From Pseudomonadota bacterium (GTDB taxonomy: Bacteria > Desulfobacterota > BSN033 > WVXP01 > G020346125): 12,603 bases of DNA. Shown piece after piece: positions 1 through 6,150 of the stretch. Where the stretch lies: assembly GCA_030608745.1 (NCBI GenBank), contig JAUWDQ010000054.1, forward strand, positions 1-12,603. The letters are read 5' to 3'. Each line of letters opens with the position of its first letter. The stretch's first letter is position 1. The position numbers and the translations under genes were made by a program. The notes under the pieces are model-generated. The model did no database searches, had not been told where the DNA came from, and worked only from the letters and a program-made list of their open reading frames with translations.

Positions 1-243
1 GATCTTAAGGTTAATGCCTGGCATGGCCGTGTGAGAATATTTGCCAAACCGGAGGACGACCCCCCGGTTGCCGGGTGGAATTCTATACACCGCCGTGTAA
101 ACTAAAATGATCGCAAGAATAATCACGATCACAATGGCCCAAAGATACTTGCCTCCCTTTATGGGGCCAATTGAATCTTTCGCCTTCTTGATTATGTCTC
201 CAAGATCCGAGGGGCCACCTCTATTTCGGTTGTCCCACTGCAT
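1..243 (-). CDS. hflK: HflK, FtsH-protease modulator (N-terminal part, runs off window)
   Basis: HflK with HflC forms the SPFH/band-7 membrane complex that surrounds the FtsH protease and modulates its degradation of membrane proteins. Only the first 81 residues lie here. They read MQWDNRNRGG, then a Gly/Lys-containing cytoplasmic stretch, one membrane helix at about residues 34-51 (LWAIVIVIILAIILVYTAVY), and the start of the band-7 domain with IPPGNRGVVLRFGKY. That layout, a short Asn/Arg/Gly-rich head, one helix and then 'GxRGVVLRFG', is characteristic of HflK and less like HflC, which lacks the long head. A strong Shine-Dalgarno sequence, AAAGGAGG, ends 5 bases before the ATG. The gene lies downstream of pyrB in the same direction, 178 bases away, with its own promoter candidate. 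The partner hflC would be expected just beyond the left edge; it is not visible. Confidence 0.9.
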   Translation of the reverse strand, partial: MQWDNRNRGGPSDLGDIIKKAKDSIGPIKGGKYLWAIVIVIILAIILVYTAVYRIPPGNRGVVLRFGKYSHTAMPGINLKI

Positions 244-305
244 TTGATCCTCCTTTGTTTAGAACATGGGAAAAATTGAGTTTGTGGTTGATCCAAAGTT
301 AATCA

Positions 306-334
306 CCTATACCATGTGCACAAGATAAAATCAA
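306..334 (-). promoter_or_regulatory. Probable sigma70 promoter of hflK
   Basis: Reading leftward, TTGATT (334-329) is followed after exactly 17 bases by TATAGG (311-306), preceded by TGG, which resembles an extended -10 element. It lies about 65 bases upstream of the hflK ATG. The rest of the 244-421 gap holds a weak inverted repeat, TTTCTCA/TGAGAAA (368-339), 54 bases after the pyrB stop and without a proper T tract. It is too weak to call a terminator. Confidence 0.4.
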
Positions 335-421
335 GTCCTTTCTCAGGAAGCACGGAATTCTTGAGAAACTCAGTAAGATCCTGAAAAATCGGCATACCAT
401 GAGAAGGTCAGGGAGAACGAT

Positions 422-1474
422 TCAATAGTTCATGATCTCCCTGTCTGCCAGGAATATCTTGGCGATGAGGGCTACCCGGACCCACATCCCGTTTCTGACC
501 TGTCGCCAATACATGGCCCTGCGGTCCTGGTCCACTTCGGGCCTGATCTCCGCGCGTCGCGGAAGAGGGTGCATGATGATAGCGTTGGGTTTGAGGAGTT
601 TGAGATGATCCCCGGTAAAATGAAACTTGCTATAGTCGATTTTTTTCGATTCGTCCCCCTGATCATACTCATCTTGGATTCGAGTCATGTAGAGCGCATC
701 GACCAAGGGGATTATCTCATCCAAATTCTCGCTTTCCTCAAAATCCACATCGTTTTCCCTCAGGTAATCCTTTAGATCCTCGCCCATCTGGAGGCCCCGG
801 GGTGCGACGAAGTAGATCTTTACCCCATCGTAGTTCTTCAAAAGATAGGTGAGGGAGCGGACTGTCCTGCCGCGGAGGAGATCTCCAATCATGGCTATGG
901 CTTTTCCATCAATACCACCGTAGTTTTCGAAGGAACGGTGCAGCGTATAGATATCAAGCAAGGCCTGGGTGGGGTGTTGATCCTTTCCGGAGCCCGCATT
1001 GATCACCGAGACGGGTCGGCCAGTCTGGTTGAGGAGCCAGGCCATCTTCTCGGCGAACCTCTCTTGAACATGGCGCATAATCGTGAGATCGACATAGCTG
1101 GAGAAAGTCCTCACGGTATCCTCTTGGGTTTCACCCTTCATCTCGGATGAGGTTGTTGGGTCGCGGACCTCCGAACACCTCATCCCCAATATCTGGCAGG
1201 CTGACATGAAGGAGAGAAATGTCCTTGTGGAGGGTTGAACGAAGTAGAGCATGGCCCGCTTTGTCTGAAGCAGGGATTGGAGAAAGAGCATCCCCTGGTT
1301 TCCCTTGGCGATTCCCCTGATTTTGGTGGTCAAATCGCAGATGTAATCGAGGAAAGGCCGATCGAACTGCTGAGCCATGACTACATGGAATATGTTCCCA
1401 TCCCTCATGAAGTATTCTCTTTTCTCGCCTCCCCTGAGTTCCTTAAACGCCTCCCAATCAATTGCCCGTATCAT
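422..1474 (-). CDS. pyrB: Aspartate carbamoyltransferase
   Basis: Catalyses carbamoyl phosphate + L-aspartate to N-carbamoyl-L-aspartate, the committed step of pyrimidine synthesis, in the cytoplasm. With 350 residues it keeps the catalytic set: the carbamoyl-phosphate loop PSTRT at 81-85, Lys113 in the SSEMKGET loop (equivalent to the 80s-loop Lys), Arg134, HPTQ at 167-170, GRT at 202-204, TRIQ at 264-267 (Arg and Gln for aspartate), and HPLPR at 302-306. Compared with the usual 305-310 residues, the excess is about 30 residues at the N terminus before STRT; the tail length is normal. The ATG at 1474 is chosen because GGGGGGA sits just upstream and MIRAIDWEAF opens naturally. The frame stays open to 1642, but that extension is low-complexity and unconserved-looking. 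No regulatory-chain pyrI or dihydroorotase gene is adjacent. Family assignment is secure; the N-terminal extension has no known role to me. Confidence 0.93.
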   Translation of the reverse strand: MIRAIDWEAFKELRGGEKREYFMRDGNIFHVVMAQQFDRPFLDYICDLTTKIRGIAKGNQGMLFLQSLLQTKRAMLYFVQPSTRTFLSFMSACQILGMRCSEVRDPTTSSEMKGETQEDTVRTFSSYVDLTIMRHVQERFAEKMAWLLNQTGRPVSVINAGSGKDQHPTQALLDIYTLHRSFENYGGIDGKAIAMIGDLLRGRTVRSLTYLLKNYDGVKIYFVAPRGLQMGEDLKDYLRENDVDFEESENLDEIIPLVDALYMTRIQDEYDQGDESKKIDYSKFHFTGDHLKLLKPNAIIMHPLPRRAEIRPEVDQDRRAMYWRQVRNGMWVRVALIAKIFLADREIMNY

Positions 1475-1627
1475 GGCACATCCCCCCGATGTAAGTTTGC
1501 CCGACATGAGACTATCAGAAAATTCCCCTTTTCTCAAGGGAATATATTGAGGAGTTTCCGGGGTTTTTGGAGAACACCGTTGTTCCTGAGCGTAAATTGG
1601 TGGAGAAGTCGTTAACTCGGAACTGTC
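1475..1627 (-). other. pyrB upstream region with inverted repeat
   Basis: This leader holds an inverted repeat, ATTCCC (1522-1527) with GGGAAT (1538-1543), about 50-70 bases before the pyrB ATG. On the pyrB strand it contains TTGAGA followed 15 bases later by GATAGT, a poor promoter candidate because of the short spacing. No PyrR-type binding loop or attenuator was recognised, so how pyrB is regulated is not readable from here. Confidence 0.25.
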
Positions 1628-1862
1628 AATCTCAAATGCCAAAATCCAAATGCCAAATGAAATCCCAATGTCTAAATGTCAAAACTTTGAAATTCGTTGA
1701 ATACTTGATAGTTCTGAAAAATGGAAAACGAAGCTGTGAGCAGCGTGGAGCGACCTTTTCAGAGATTTCTATTTGTTATTTGACATTGGACAGATACTTG
1801 AACTTTGAAATTGGTCATTTGGCATTTATTTCTAATTGGGGCTTTGACATTTGGCATTATAA
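1628..1862. repeat. AAATGCC/AAATGTC intergenic repeat element with inverted arms
   Basis: The left arm (about 1628-1690) is built from the word CAAATGCC and relatives such as AAATGTCAAA. The right arm (about 1780-1862) holds the same words on the opposite strand (CATTTGGCATT, GACATTTGGCATT). ACTTTGAAATT and ATACTTGA each occur twice, once per arm. Between the arms, TCTGAAAA (1714-1721) pairs with TTTTCAGA (1756-1763) around a GCTG/CAGC stem, so the centre can fold. There is no convincing coding frame. It resembles the dispersed short intergenic repeats seen in many environmental bacterial genomes; a mobile origin is inference. Arm boundaries are approximate. Confidence 0.5.
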
Positions 1863-1892
1863 TCGATGTTCTTTCTGCATCGGATACCCATC

Positions 1893-1924
1893 ATTCCAGT
1901 ATTCCAGTATTCCAATGTTCCAAC
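1893..1924. repeat. Four-copy 8-base tandem repeat (ATTCCAGT type)
   Basis: Units are ATTCCAGT, ATTCCAGT, ATTCCAAT and GTTCCAAC, head to tail with the sequence drifting toward the right end. It sits 30 bases beyond the AAATGCC element and is non-coding. Unit length and number rule out a CRISPR array. Confidence 0.6.
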
Positions 1925-2005
1925 TGGGATAAAGCCCCTGAGTTCCTATGTGATCAATAGGTTACAAAAATATCGCCAATAAAAGCCAGGAAATTCCAGA
2001 ATATA

Positions 2006-2046
2006 TTCAGAGATTTTTTCTGAACTGAGGGGAAAACCGCTTTCCC
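2006..2046 (-). terminator. Two hairpins after the radical SAM gene, weak terminator candidate
   Basis: Downstream of the radical SAM stop are GGGAAA/TTTCCC (2046-2030, 5-base loop) and TTCAGA/TCTGAA (2024-2006, 7-base loop). Neither is followed by a long T run on the transcribed strand, so an intrinsic terminator is only possible. The remaining intergenic bases from 1925 to 2096 show nothing else I can name. Confidence 0.3.
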
Positions 2047-2096
2047 TAACACCAATTCTCGGGTTCCATCAAGGGGGCCATAGGCGCTGAACTGAC

Positions 2097-3086
2097 TTAA
2101 GAAAAAGAAAGTTTAAGCGATTCTTGGGCCAACTGCCAGGGAGATTTCTCGGTATAGGCTCTGATCGCTACGTAACACTCTCCGCACTTGTTCTGCGCAG
2201 TAAATTTCCGCAATACCTCGGCTTGGGTTAGATATTTCTTTTCCGGAAACATCGAACAGGGATTAAGATAGCCATCCGGCCGCACCACCAGAAATCTTCT
2301 CCCAGCCTGGCAATGCGGAATAATTCCATCACGGAAAAAGCGATAAGTATCGTCCAAGGTTCTTTCTGAATTAAGAATTATTTTGTCTTTCATTTTCAGC
2401 CGGATTAACTCCTTTATTCCTTTTCTGAGAGCTTGCAGATCTTTTTCTGCGGAGATAAAGTATTTCCGGTCACCCGTGCGCAAAATAGAATAGGCACTAT
2501 AAGATATTTTTATACCCCATTGCTGGGCTTTTTCCGCTAAAGCAAGCAGCTCTGGAAGATTAACCTGGGTAATCGCTGAGTTTAAAGCAATATCATCATG
2601 GTTATATTTTCTGGCTAACCGCGGAAGCAGTCTTTCCAGCCGTTGATATAAACCGGGAATCCTCCGGAATTTATTATGTCGCTGATCGGGAAAATCCAGG
2701 GAGACGGAAACGCGGTCTAAACCCACCTCCTTTAATTCCACATATTTCTTTTCCGTTAAAAGAGACCCATTAGTAACCAGGATAATAAAGGGCAATCCAT
2801 CTCCTTGTTTCATTACCTTCACTATTTCTACAATATCTTTACGCAGCAGGGGTTCTCCGCCAGAGAGCTGAACCACTGGCGGATTTAGCTGCCGGAGAAT
2901 TTCGCCATATTGCTGAGGAGACAACAAATTCTTCTCTTTTTTTATCCCACCTTTGTCACAATGCCGGCAGTTTCCTGTGCAAGAATGGGTTACTTCAAAA
3001 GAAACGCAGATAGGTTTTTGAGTAAGCAGGTCATATAGACCCTGGAAAAAAATCTTACTTTTTAGGCGGAAAGGTACATTTTTCAT
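2097..3086 (-). CDS. Radical SAM protein with C-terminal auxiliary cluster motif
   Basis: A 329-residue radical SAM enzyme. Cys36-x3-Cys40-x2-Cys43 (HSCTGNCRHC) would bind the [4Fe-4S] cluster that cleaves S-adenosylmethionine, and LSGGEP at 74-79 is the SAM-binding motif. A second group, Cys259, Cys277 and the pair Cys301/Cys304 (CGEC), fits a twitch or shortened SPASM domain carrying one auxiliary cluster, found in enzymes that modify peptides or small molecules. No precursor-peptide gene is seen beside it, so the substrate is unknown. The ATG lies inside the 3' end of the DedA-like gene (32-base overlap), indicating coupled translation and shared control by the leader riboswitch. The DNA is more AT-rich than pyrB or the genes to the right. 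The superfamily is certain; the reaction is not known. Confidence 0.88.
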   Translation of the reverse strand: MKNVPFRLKSKIFFQGLYDLLTQKPICVSFEVTHSCTGNCRHCDKGGIKKEKNLLSPQQYGEILRQLNPPVVQLSGGEPLLRKDIVEIVKVMKQGDGLPFIILVTNGSLLTEKKYVELKEVGLDRVSVSLDFPDQRHNKFRRIPGLYQRLERLLPRLARKYNHDDIALNSAITQVNLPELLALAEKAQQWGIKISYSAYSILRTGDRKYFISAEKDLQALRKGIKELIRLKMKDKIILNSERTLDDTYRFFRDGIIPHCQAGRRFLVVRPDGYLNPCSMFPEKKYLTQAEVLRKFTAQNKCGECYVAIRAYTEKSPWQLAQESLKLSFS

Positions 3087-3708
3087 CTAGGTCTCTTTTT
3101 TTGATTTGGGTGAGCCGCGGAACTATTTTACAGGTCATAATTTCCCAGAGGATAAAGATGAGAAAGATAAGGAGAATAACCCAGTTGGAGATTTGCAGTC
3201 CCTTCCCGGCTAAAGCAACTAAGTAATAGCGAGGTGTTCTCCCGACAAAGAGAGCGAGCAGATACTTCTGGAGCGGATAAGCTGTCGCGATCGCCATAAA
3301 CTTAACTGGATGGAAGGGAACTGGAGTAAAACCCGTAATGACCAGGCAAGCAAAAGGCACTTTGCAAAAATAATTCGCTACTAATAAATAGTATTTGTTT
3401 TTTCTGATCGCCGCCATTTTTCTATATCTAAATAGATAAGTAACCGCCTGGTAGTCTAAAAAACCAGCTAAGCTCGTGCCCATTCCTCCTAATAAAGCCA
3501 GCCAGAGGGGCAGATATAACTTACTGTAATAAAGTAAAGCCGGTTCATAAGGAACAAATGTAAAACTATTCGCGGGAATAGTAAAGAAAAAGAATATAAT
3601 TAATTGCCGCAGGTCCGGAGAAAATTTAAAAACAAAAATGGACATTCCCAAGCAACCTAATACCACCAACCCAAATATTTTCCACTCGCGGGAGATTGAA
3701 AATTTCAT
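3055..3708 (-). CDS. DedA/TVP38-like (VTT domain) inner-membrane protein
   Basis: A 217-residue polytopic membrane protein with hydrophobic helices at about 11-28, 35-50, 64-84, 107-125, 134-155 and 173-191, and a basic C-terminal tail. The stretch FTPVPFHPVKF (127-137) followed by GRTPRYYLVALAG (156-168) matches the conserved core of the VTT/DedA family, whose members act in lipid flipping (undecaprenyl phosphate or phosphatidylethanolamine) and membrane homeostasis. It is first in an operon with the overlapping radical SAM gene. The ATG at 3708 lies just over 70 bases after the leader terminator, with no strong Shine-Dalgarno immediately before it (AGAATATAACG), so its translation may be weak. 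The family call is based on the core motif and topology; the lipid substrate cannot be told. Confidence 0.75.
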   Translation of the reverse strand: MKFSISREWKIFGLVVLGCLGMSIFVFKFSPDLRQLIIFFFFTIPANSFTFVPYEPALLYYSKLYLPLWLALLGGMGTSLAGFLDYQAVTYLFRYRKMAAIRKNKYYLLVANYFCKVPFACLVITGFTPVPFHPVKFMAIATAYPLQKYLLALFVGRTPRYYLVALAGKGLQISNWVILLIFLIFILWEIMTCKIVPRLTQIKKRDLDEKCTFPPKK

Positions 3709-3781
3709 CGTTATATTCTAAGTTTTTCCCATCTTAAATGTGCCGTTGCAGTTGGGCTTACTTCTCCCCTCCTTCTATAGG

Positions 3782-3820
3782 AAAACAAAAGAAAAAATCG
3801 GATCACCTTTTCGGCAACCC
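3782..3820 (-). terminator. Intrinsic terminator overlapping the riboswitch 3' end (expression platform)
   Basis: GGGTTGCC (3820-3813) pairs with GGTGATCC (3807-3800) across all 8 positions, three of them G-U, around a GAAAA loop, and is followed by GATTTTTTCTTTTGTTTT. The left arm is the conserved GGGTTGCC of the aptamer, so the folded aptamer and the terminator cannot both form. That predicts read-through when ligand is bound (a genetic ON switch); the direction is inference from the overlap. Confidence 0.8.
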
Positions 3821-3981
3821 GGCTGTCTCTGAACTTTGTCGATTATCTGGCTACGGCAGTTCTGCCAACAATCCCGCTAAAACATTCTCCGAATTGGATA
3901 ACAGCCACTCGCGGGTTCCACACCTGGAATTCAAAGACCCGTGGCTTTCTGCCGCATCCTCGCAGATGGTTTAGCCTTGTC
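3810..3981 (-). promoter_or_regulatory. Class I cyclic-di-GMP riboswitch (GEMM-I) aptamer with a large insertion
   Basis: Recognised by eye against the GEMM-I consensus. The 5' half reads ACAAGGCTAAACC (3980-3968), then a stem CCATCT/GGATGcGG capped by GCGA, a GNRA tetraloop as in known aptamers, then CAGAAAGCCACGGG (3951-3938), matching the conserved GCAAAGCCACGGG. The 3' half reads ACAGCCGGGTTGCCGAAAAGG (3826-3807 and one base beyond), matching AGCGGGGUUACCGA. The halves are joined by a 9-bp helix, GTCTTTGAA (3938-3930) with TTCAGAGAC (3833-3825), one G-U pair included. Between them lie 96 extra bases where known aptamers have a short loop. The base before C in AAGGC is G, which in this family favours c-di-GMP over cyclic GMP-AMP. 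It lies in the leader of the DedA/radical SAM operon. Confidence 0.85.
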
Positions 3982-3995
3982 GGAGAACAAAATTT

Positions 3996-4024
3996 ATCTT
4001 GCCAGATTCAGAAAATCTTGTCAA
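3996..4024 (-). promoter_or_regulatory. Probable sigma70 promoter of the riboswitch operon
   Basis: A perfect -35, TTGACA (4024-4019), lies upstream of the aptamer. At 17 bases spacing the -10 would be CAAGAT (4001-3996), which is weak; GATAAA three bases further on is an alternative. Initiation near 3990 would start the transcript just before the aptamer, as expected for a leader riboswitch. The spacer contains AGATT-5-AATCT, a possible small operator. Confidence 0.5.
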
Positions 4025-4130
4025 TCAAAATCTAAAATATTGTTACGGAAGAATCATTTATGGACTATTTGTAAAGATCATTGTACGCACATAGGGGATC
4101 TGGTAAAGGGGGATTTGGAGAAGGTCGGCG

Positions 4131-5141
4131 TCAAGGGGAATTTCTGAAGGTTTTCATGGCCTCTTGGAACAAGAGGTCCCCTTGATGAGTGTACTTTGGG
4201 GAGAAATGGAAGGGAACCATATGTTTGACCTCGGCCAGGTGTGCAAGGTGGCCCGCCTGTTGGGCCGTGAGGTGAAATTTTTCCGCCGCCAGCCTGGCAT
4301 CCCTCTGTAGGAAGCCGGTTTCAATGAATAGCATATCGGATCCTTTGGCCAGCTCGACGATTTTCCGTGCATTGTCCTCATGGTAGATGACATCGGCGAC
4401 ATAGGTAATCTTCTGACCGGGAACGATCCTTACGATATTCGCTTTCAATTCTCCCAAGGGAATATCCCTCTCTATTATTTCGCCCTTCTCCTTCCACCAT
4501 ACCCGGAACGATGTCTCATCCGGTTCTTTCCGTATCACGGCCTCTTTCAACTGCTTCAACCAGGGACCAACGGGAAGCCCCATTTTCTCCAATTGGGTTT
4601 TCAAGATATTGACGTGCTGTTTCTCTTCCAGGGAGAAGGCCAGGCATGGAATTTTATGATCCAGGATCATCGTTCTCACCCGAAATGCGGCTTCATCTAA
4701 TAAGATCGAGTCGGAGGAGCTAGCACAGGTAAACTCCTCCTGCCTAAATCCGGATTGAACGCGAAAGGAGGCCGTTTTCCGCACCGTAGGATGGACTTCG
4801 GTGACTTTCAGCGTGAGATTGTTCGAGTAATTTTCCACCAGGTTCCATGTATAGGAGGCCAGCTTATTCCCTATATGGTCAATGAAAGAGGGGGGGCCGA
4901 AGAGGGAGAGCTCTTTGTCTCGCCCAAGGCAGATTCGCAGGAGATGGTCAAAGCCGATAAAGTGGTCCATGTGGGTATGGGAGACGAAGGTGTGGCTAAT
5001 TTTCAGCACTTTTCGAGGGGAAAGGGGATGAAGATCGCCCATGTCGAAAAGGAGGGCCCTTCTATCAAACATGAATTCGATGTAAATCCCCGGGTCGCCG
5101 AAGGGATCATGGATGGGCTGTGTATGAAACAGGGGTTTCAT
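4131..5141 (-). CDS. Ribonuclease Z-like metallo-beta-lactamase-fold hydrolase
   Basis: A 336-residue MBL-fold protein of the RNase Z (ElaC) branch, whose members cut the 3' trailer from precursor tRNA; relatives also act as phosphodiesterases. All metal ligands are present: HTHMDH at 55-60, His162 in LDHKIPCLAFSLEE (cf. HxIPxxGY of RNase Z), Asp250 in YVADVIYH, and HLTAQQAGHLAHLA (290-303) with His312 in PFHFSPKY. The RNase Z-specific C-terminal pattern 'HlTa..Ag..A......HfSpkY' is very clear. Two features depart from textbook RNase Z: YVADVIYH instead of YxGDT, and FIETGF instead of EATF, with a Lys/Glu-rich insertion at about 175-230. A paralogous hydrolase is therefore possible, and no gene symbol is given. 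The ATG start gives the conserved opening MKP.FH; the Shine-Dalgarno is weak. It is monocistronic by spacing. Confidence 0.85.
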   Translation of the reverse strand: MKPLFHTQPIHDPFGDPGIYIEFMFDRRALLFDMGDLHPLSPRKVLKISHTFVSHTHMDHFIGFDHLLRICLGRDKELSLFGPPSFIDHIGNKLASYTWNLVENYSNNLTLKVTEVHPTVRKTASFRVQSGFRQEEFTCASSSDSILLDEAAFRVRTMILDHKIPCLAFSLEEKQHVNILKTQLEKMGLPVGPWLKQLKEAVIRKEPDETSFRVWWKEKGEIIERDIPLGELKANIVRIVPGQKITYVADVIYHEDNARKIVELAKGSDMLFIETGFLQRDARLAAEKFHLTAQQAGHLAHLAEVKHMVPFHFSPKYTHQGDLLFQEAMKTFRNSP

Positions 5142-5169
5142 AGGCGATGGTGAGAGAAGACTTTCAAAA

Positions 5170-5198
5170 ATTATAGTTTCTTTTGACTCAAATTGCTA
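5170..5198 (-). promoter_or_regulatory. Probable promoter of the RNase Z-like gene
   Basis: A perfect -10, TATAAT (5175-5170), lies 28 bases upstream of the ATG. The matching -35 at 17 bases is TAGCAA (5198-5193), weak. It overlaps, on the opposite strand, the promoter of the exported-protein gene, so the two divergent promoters may compete for polymerase. Confidence 0.4.
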
Positions 5199-5211
5199 TA
5201 TAATATATAGT
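5183..5211 (+). promoter_or_regulatory. Strong sigma70 promoter of the exported-protein gene
   Basis: TTGACT (5183-5188), 17 bases, TATAGT (5206-5211): one mismatch in each hexamer. It gives a leader of about 105 bases before the start codon. In that leader GCAGAT (5252-5257) and ATCTGC (5277-5282) form a 6-base inverted repeat just before the ribosome binding site. Confidence 0.65.
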
Positions 5212-5322
5212 TTGGTTTCCGTAATCTTTCTGAAACTCTTCTTTCTTGGGCGCAGATGCAGCATCCTAGCCTCATGATCTGCTTTGAAGTTGCCCTCATT
5301 TCCCATGGCTGAGGAGAGAGGA

Positions 5323-6018
5323 ATGAGAATGGGATCCCTAAGGGTAATCGGTTTACTTCTCGTTATGGGAATATCATTTTCTCATTGCGCCCAGTACCCT
5401 CGCCTTCGGCACGGCGAGACCTATACGTATCATTATACGAGAAGAGGGGTTGAAATCGGGACGGAGGTCTTTTCCATTGAAGCGCAGGGGGGGCACTTCA
5501 TCTTGAAAGCCGATACTAATATCGGAGAGGCCAACAGCCATCAGCGAGGAAATAGTGAACTGGTCTTTCAAAAAAACGGAAATCCCTTGGCTTATTTTAG
5601 ACATCTGGATGTTAAGCTGCCCGAAATACCTGCTCAAAATGGCCTTTGGGAATTGAGATATGCCTTCCATGGGAAAGAGGTGACGGGTGGGGTTACGAAA
5701 GATGGTTCGCCCCAGTGGGAGGGATCCATAAGGGTGGAGAAAGAGCGGGTTTACTGCATCGATAACAATGCCCTCTCCCTCTTGGCCGTCCTCGTAAAGG
5801 CCATCTACCCCAAGCTGAGAAAGAAGGCAATATATTCGGTGAGGGCCTTTCATTTTTCGGAGGCCAAGGTGAGGGAGGTAACCTTCAGGAAAGTAAGGGA
5901 TGGCGTGTATCATTGTAGGATTGGAAGGCTTGATGTAGGGGATCTCTCCATAAGAGATGGGATGCTGGTCAAGTATGAAGATCGAAAGAGTGGACTGGTA
6001 GTTCGCCTCGAACAATAG
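5323..6018 (+). CDS. Exported DUF3108-like protein, possible lipoprotein
   Basis: A predicted 231-residue secreted protein of unknown function. It opens MRMGSLRVIG followed by a hydrophobic stretch LLLVMGISFSHC, a signal peptide. The Cys after SFSH could be a lipidated Cys, but His just before it departs from the lipobox rule, so cleavage by signal peptidase I is also possible. The rest is beta-rich with no membrane segment: GETYTYHYTRRGVEIGTEVF early on, and a C-terminal part with IDNNALSLLAVLVKAIYPKL, which resembles the DUF3108 family of periplasmic beta-structured proteins. The start at 5323 is preferred over 5284 because GAGGAG lies 6 bases upstream and the signal peptide then begins at once; 5329 is also possible. 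It has its own promoter and terminator, so it is a single-gene unit. Confidence 0.75.
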   Translation: MRMGSLRVIGLLLVMGISFSHCAQYPRLRHGETYTYHYTRRGVEIGTEVFSIEAQGGHFILKADTNIGEANSHQRGNSELVFQKNGNPLAYFRHLDVKLPEIPAQNGLWELRYAFHGKEVTGGVTKDGSPQWEGSIRVEKERVYCIDNNALSLLAVLVKAIYPKLRKKAIYSVRAFHFSEAKVREVTFRKVRDGVYHCRIGRLDVGDLSIRDGMLVKYEDRKSGLVVRLEQ

Positions 6019-6041
6019 GTAACCGCTTATTCGGCTTTGAC

Positions 6042-6066
6042 GGTCCAATCGATTTGGCCTTTTTTT
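6042..6066 (+). terminator. Intrinsic terminator after the exported-protein gene
   Basis: GG(t)CCAA / TTGGCC (6042-6059) with a TCGAT loop, followed by seven T. The hairpin has one bulged base and is short, but the T run is clear. It separates this gene from the operon to the right. Confidence 0.65.
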
Positions 6067-6081
6067 CTTCTCCGGATTACC

Positions 6082-6110
6082 TTGATTTGAGGGAATTGAA
6101 GTGATAAGTT
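6082..6110 (+). promoter_or_regulatory. Possible promoter of the MoxR/GXGXG/VWA operon
   Basis: TTGATT (6082-6087) and TAAGTT (6105-6110) are 17 bases apart, 41 bases before the first ATG and after the preceding terminator. The -10 matches consensus at only three positions, so the promoter may be weak or need an activator. Confidence 0.35.
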
Positions 6111-6150
6111 TTATATGAAAGCTGAGGCGACCTAACAACGAGGAAGAGGG

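Noticed and set aside
1475..1642. Longer PyrB start upstream at 1642.
   Set aside because: The added residues are low-complexity and lie over promoter/leader sequence, whereas GGGGGGA precedes the ATG at 1474.
1628..1924. CRISPR array.
   Set aside because: Units are 8-15 bases, irregular and in opposite orientations, with no uniform spacers and no cas genes.
1567..1932. Open frame of 121 codons on the + strand across the repeat region.
   Set aside because: It translates the AAATGCC and ATTCCAGT repeats and shows no protein-like pattern or start signal.
3841..3910. A possible second GEMM-like 3' half (AGTGGCTGTTATCC) inside the riboswitch insertion, suggesting tandem aptamers.
   Set aside because: The resemblance is weak and the 9-bp helix clearly joins the outer 5' and 3' halves, so a single aptamer with an insertion is the simpler reading.
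3738..4147. Two open frames on the + strand (3738-3974 and 3941-4147) between the DedA-like and RNase Z-like genes.
   Set aside because: They run antisense through the riboswitch leader and promoter, have no ribosome binding site and no recognisable protein features; the region is explained by RNA structure.
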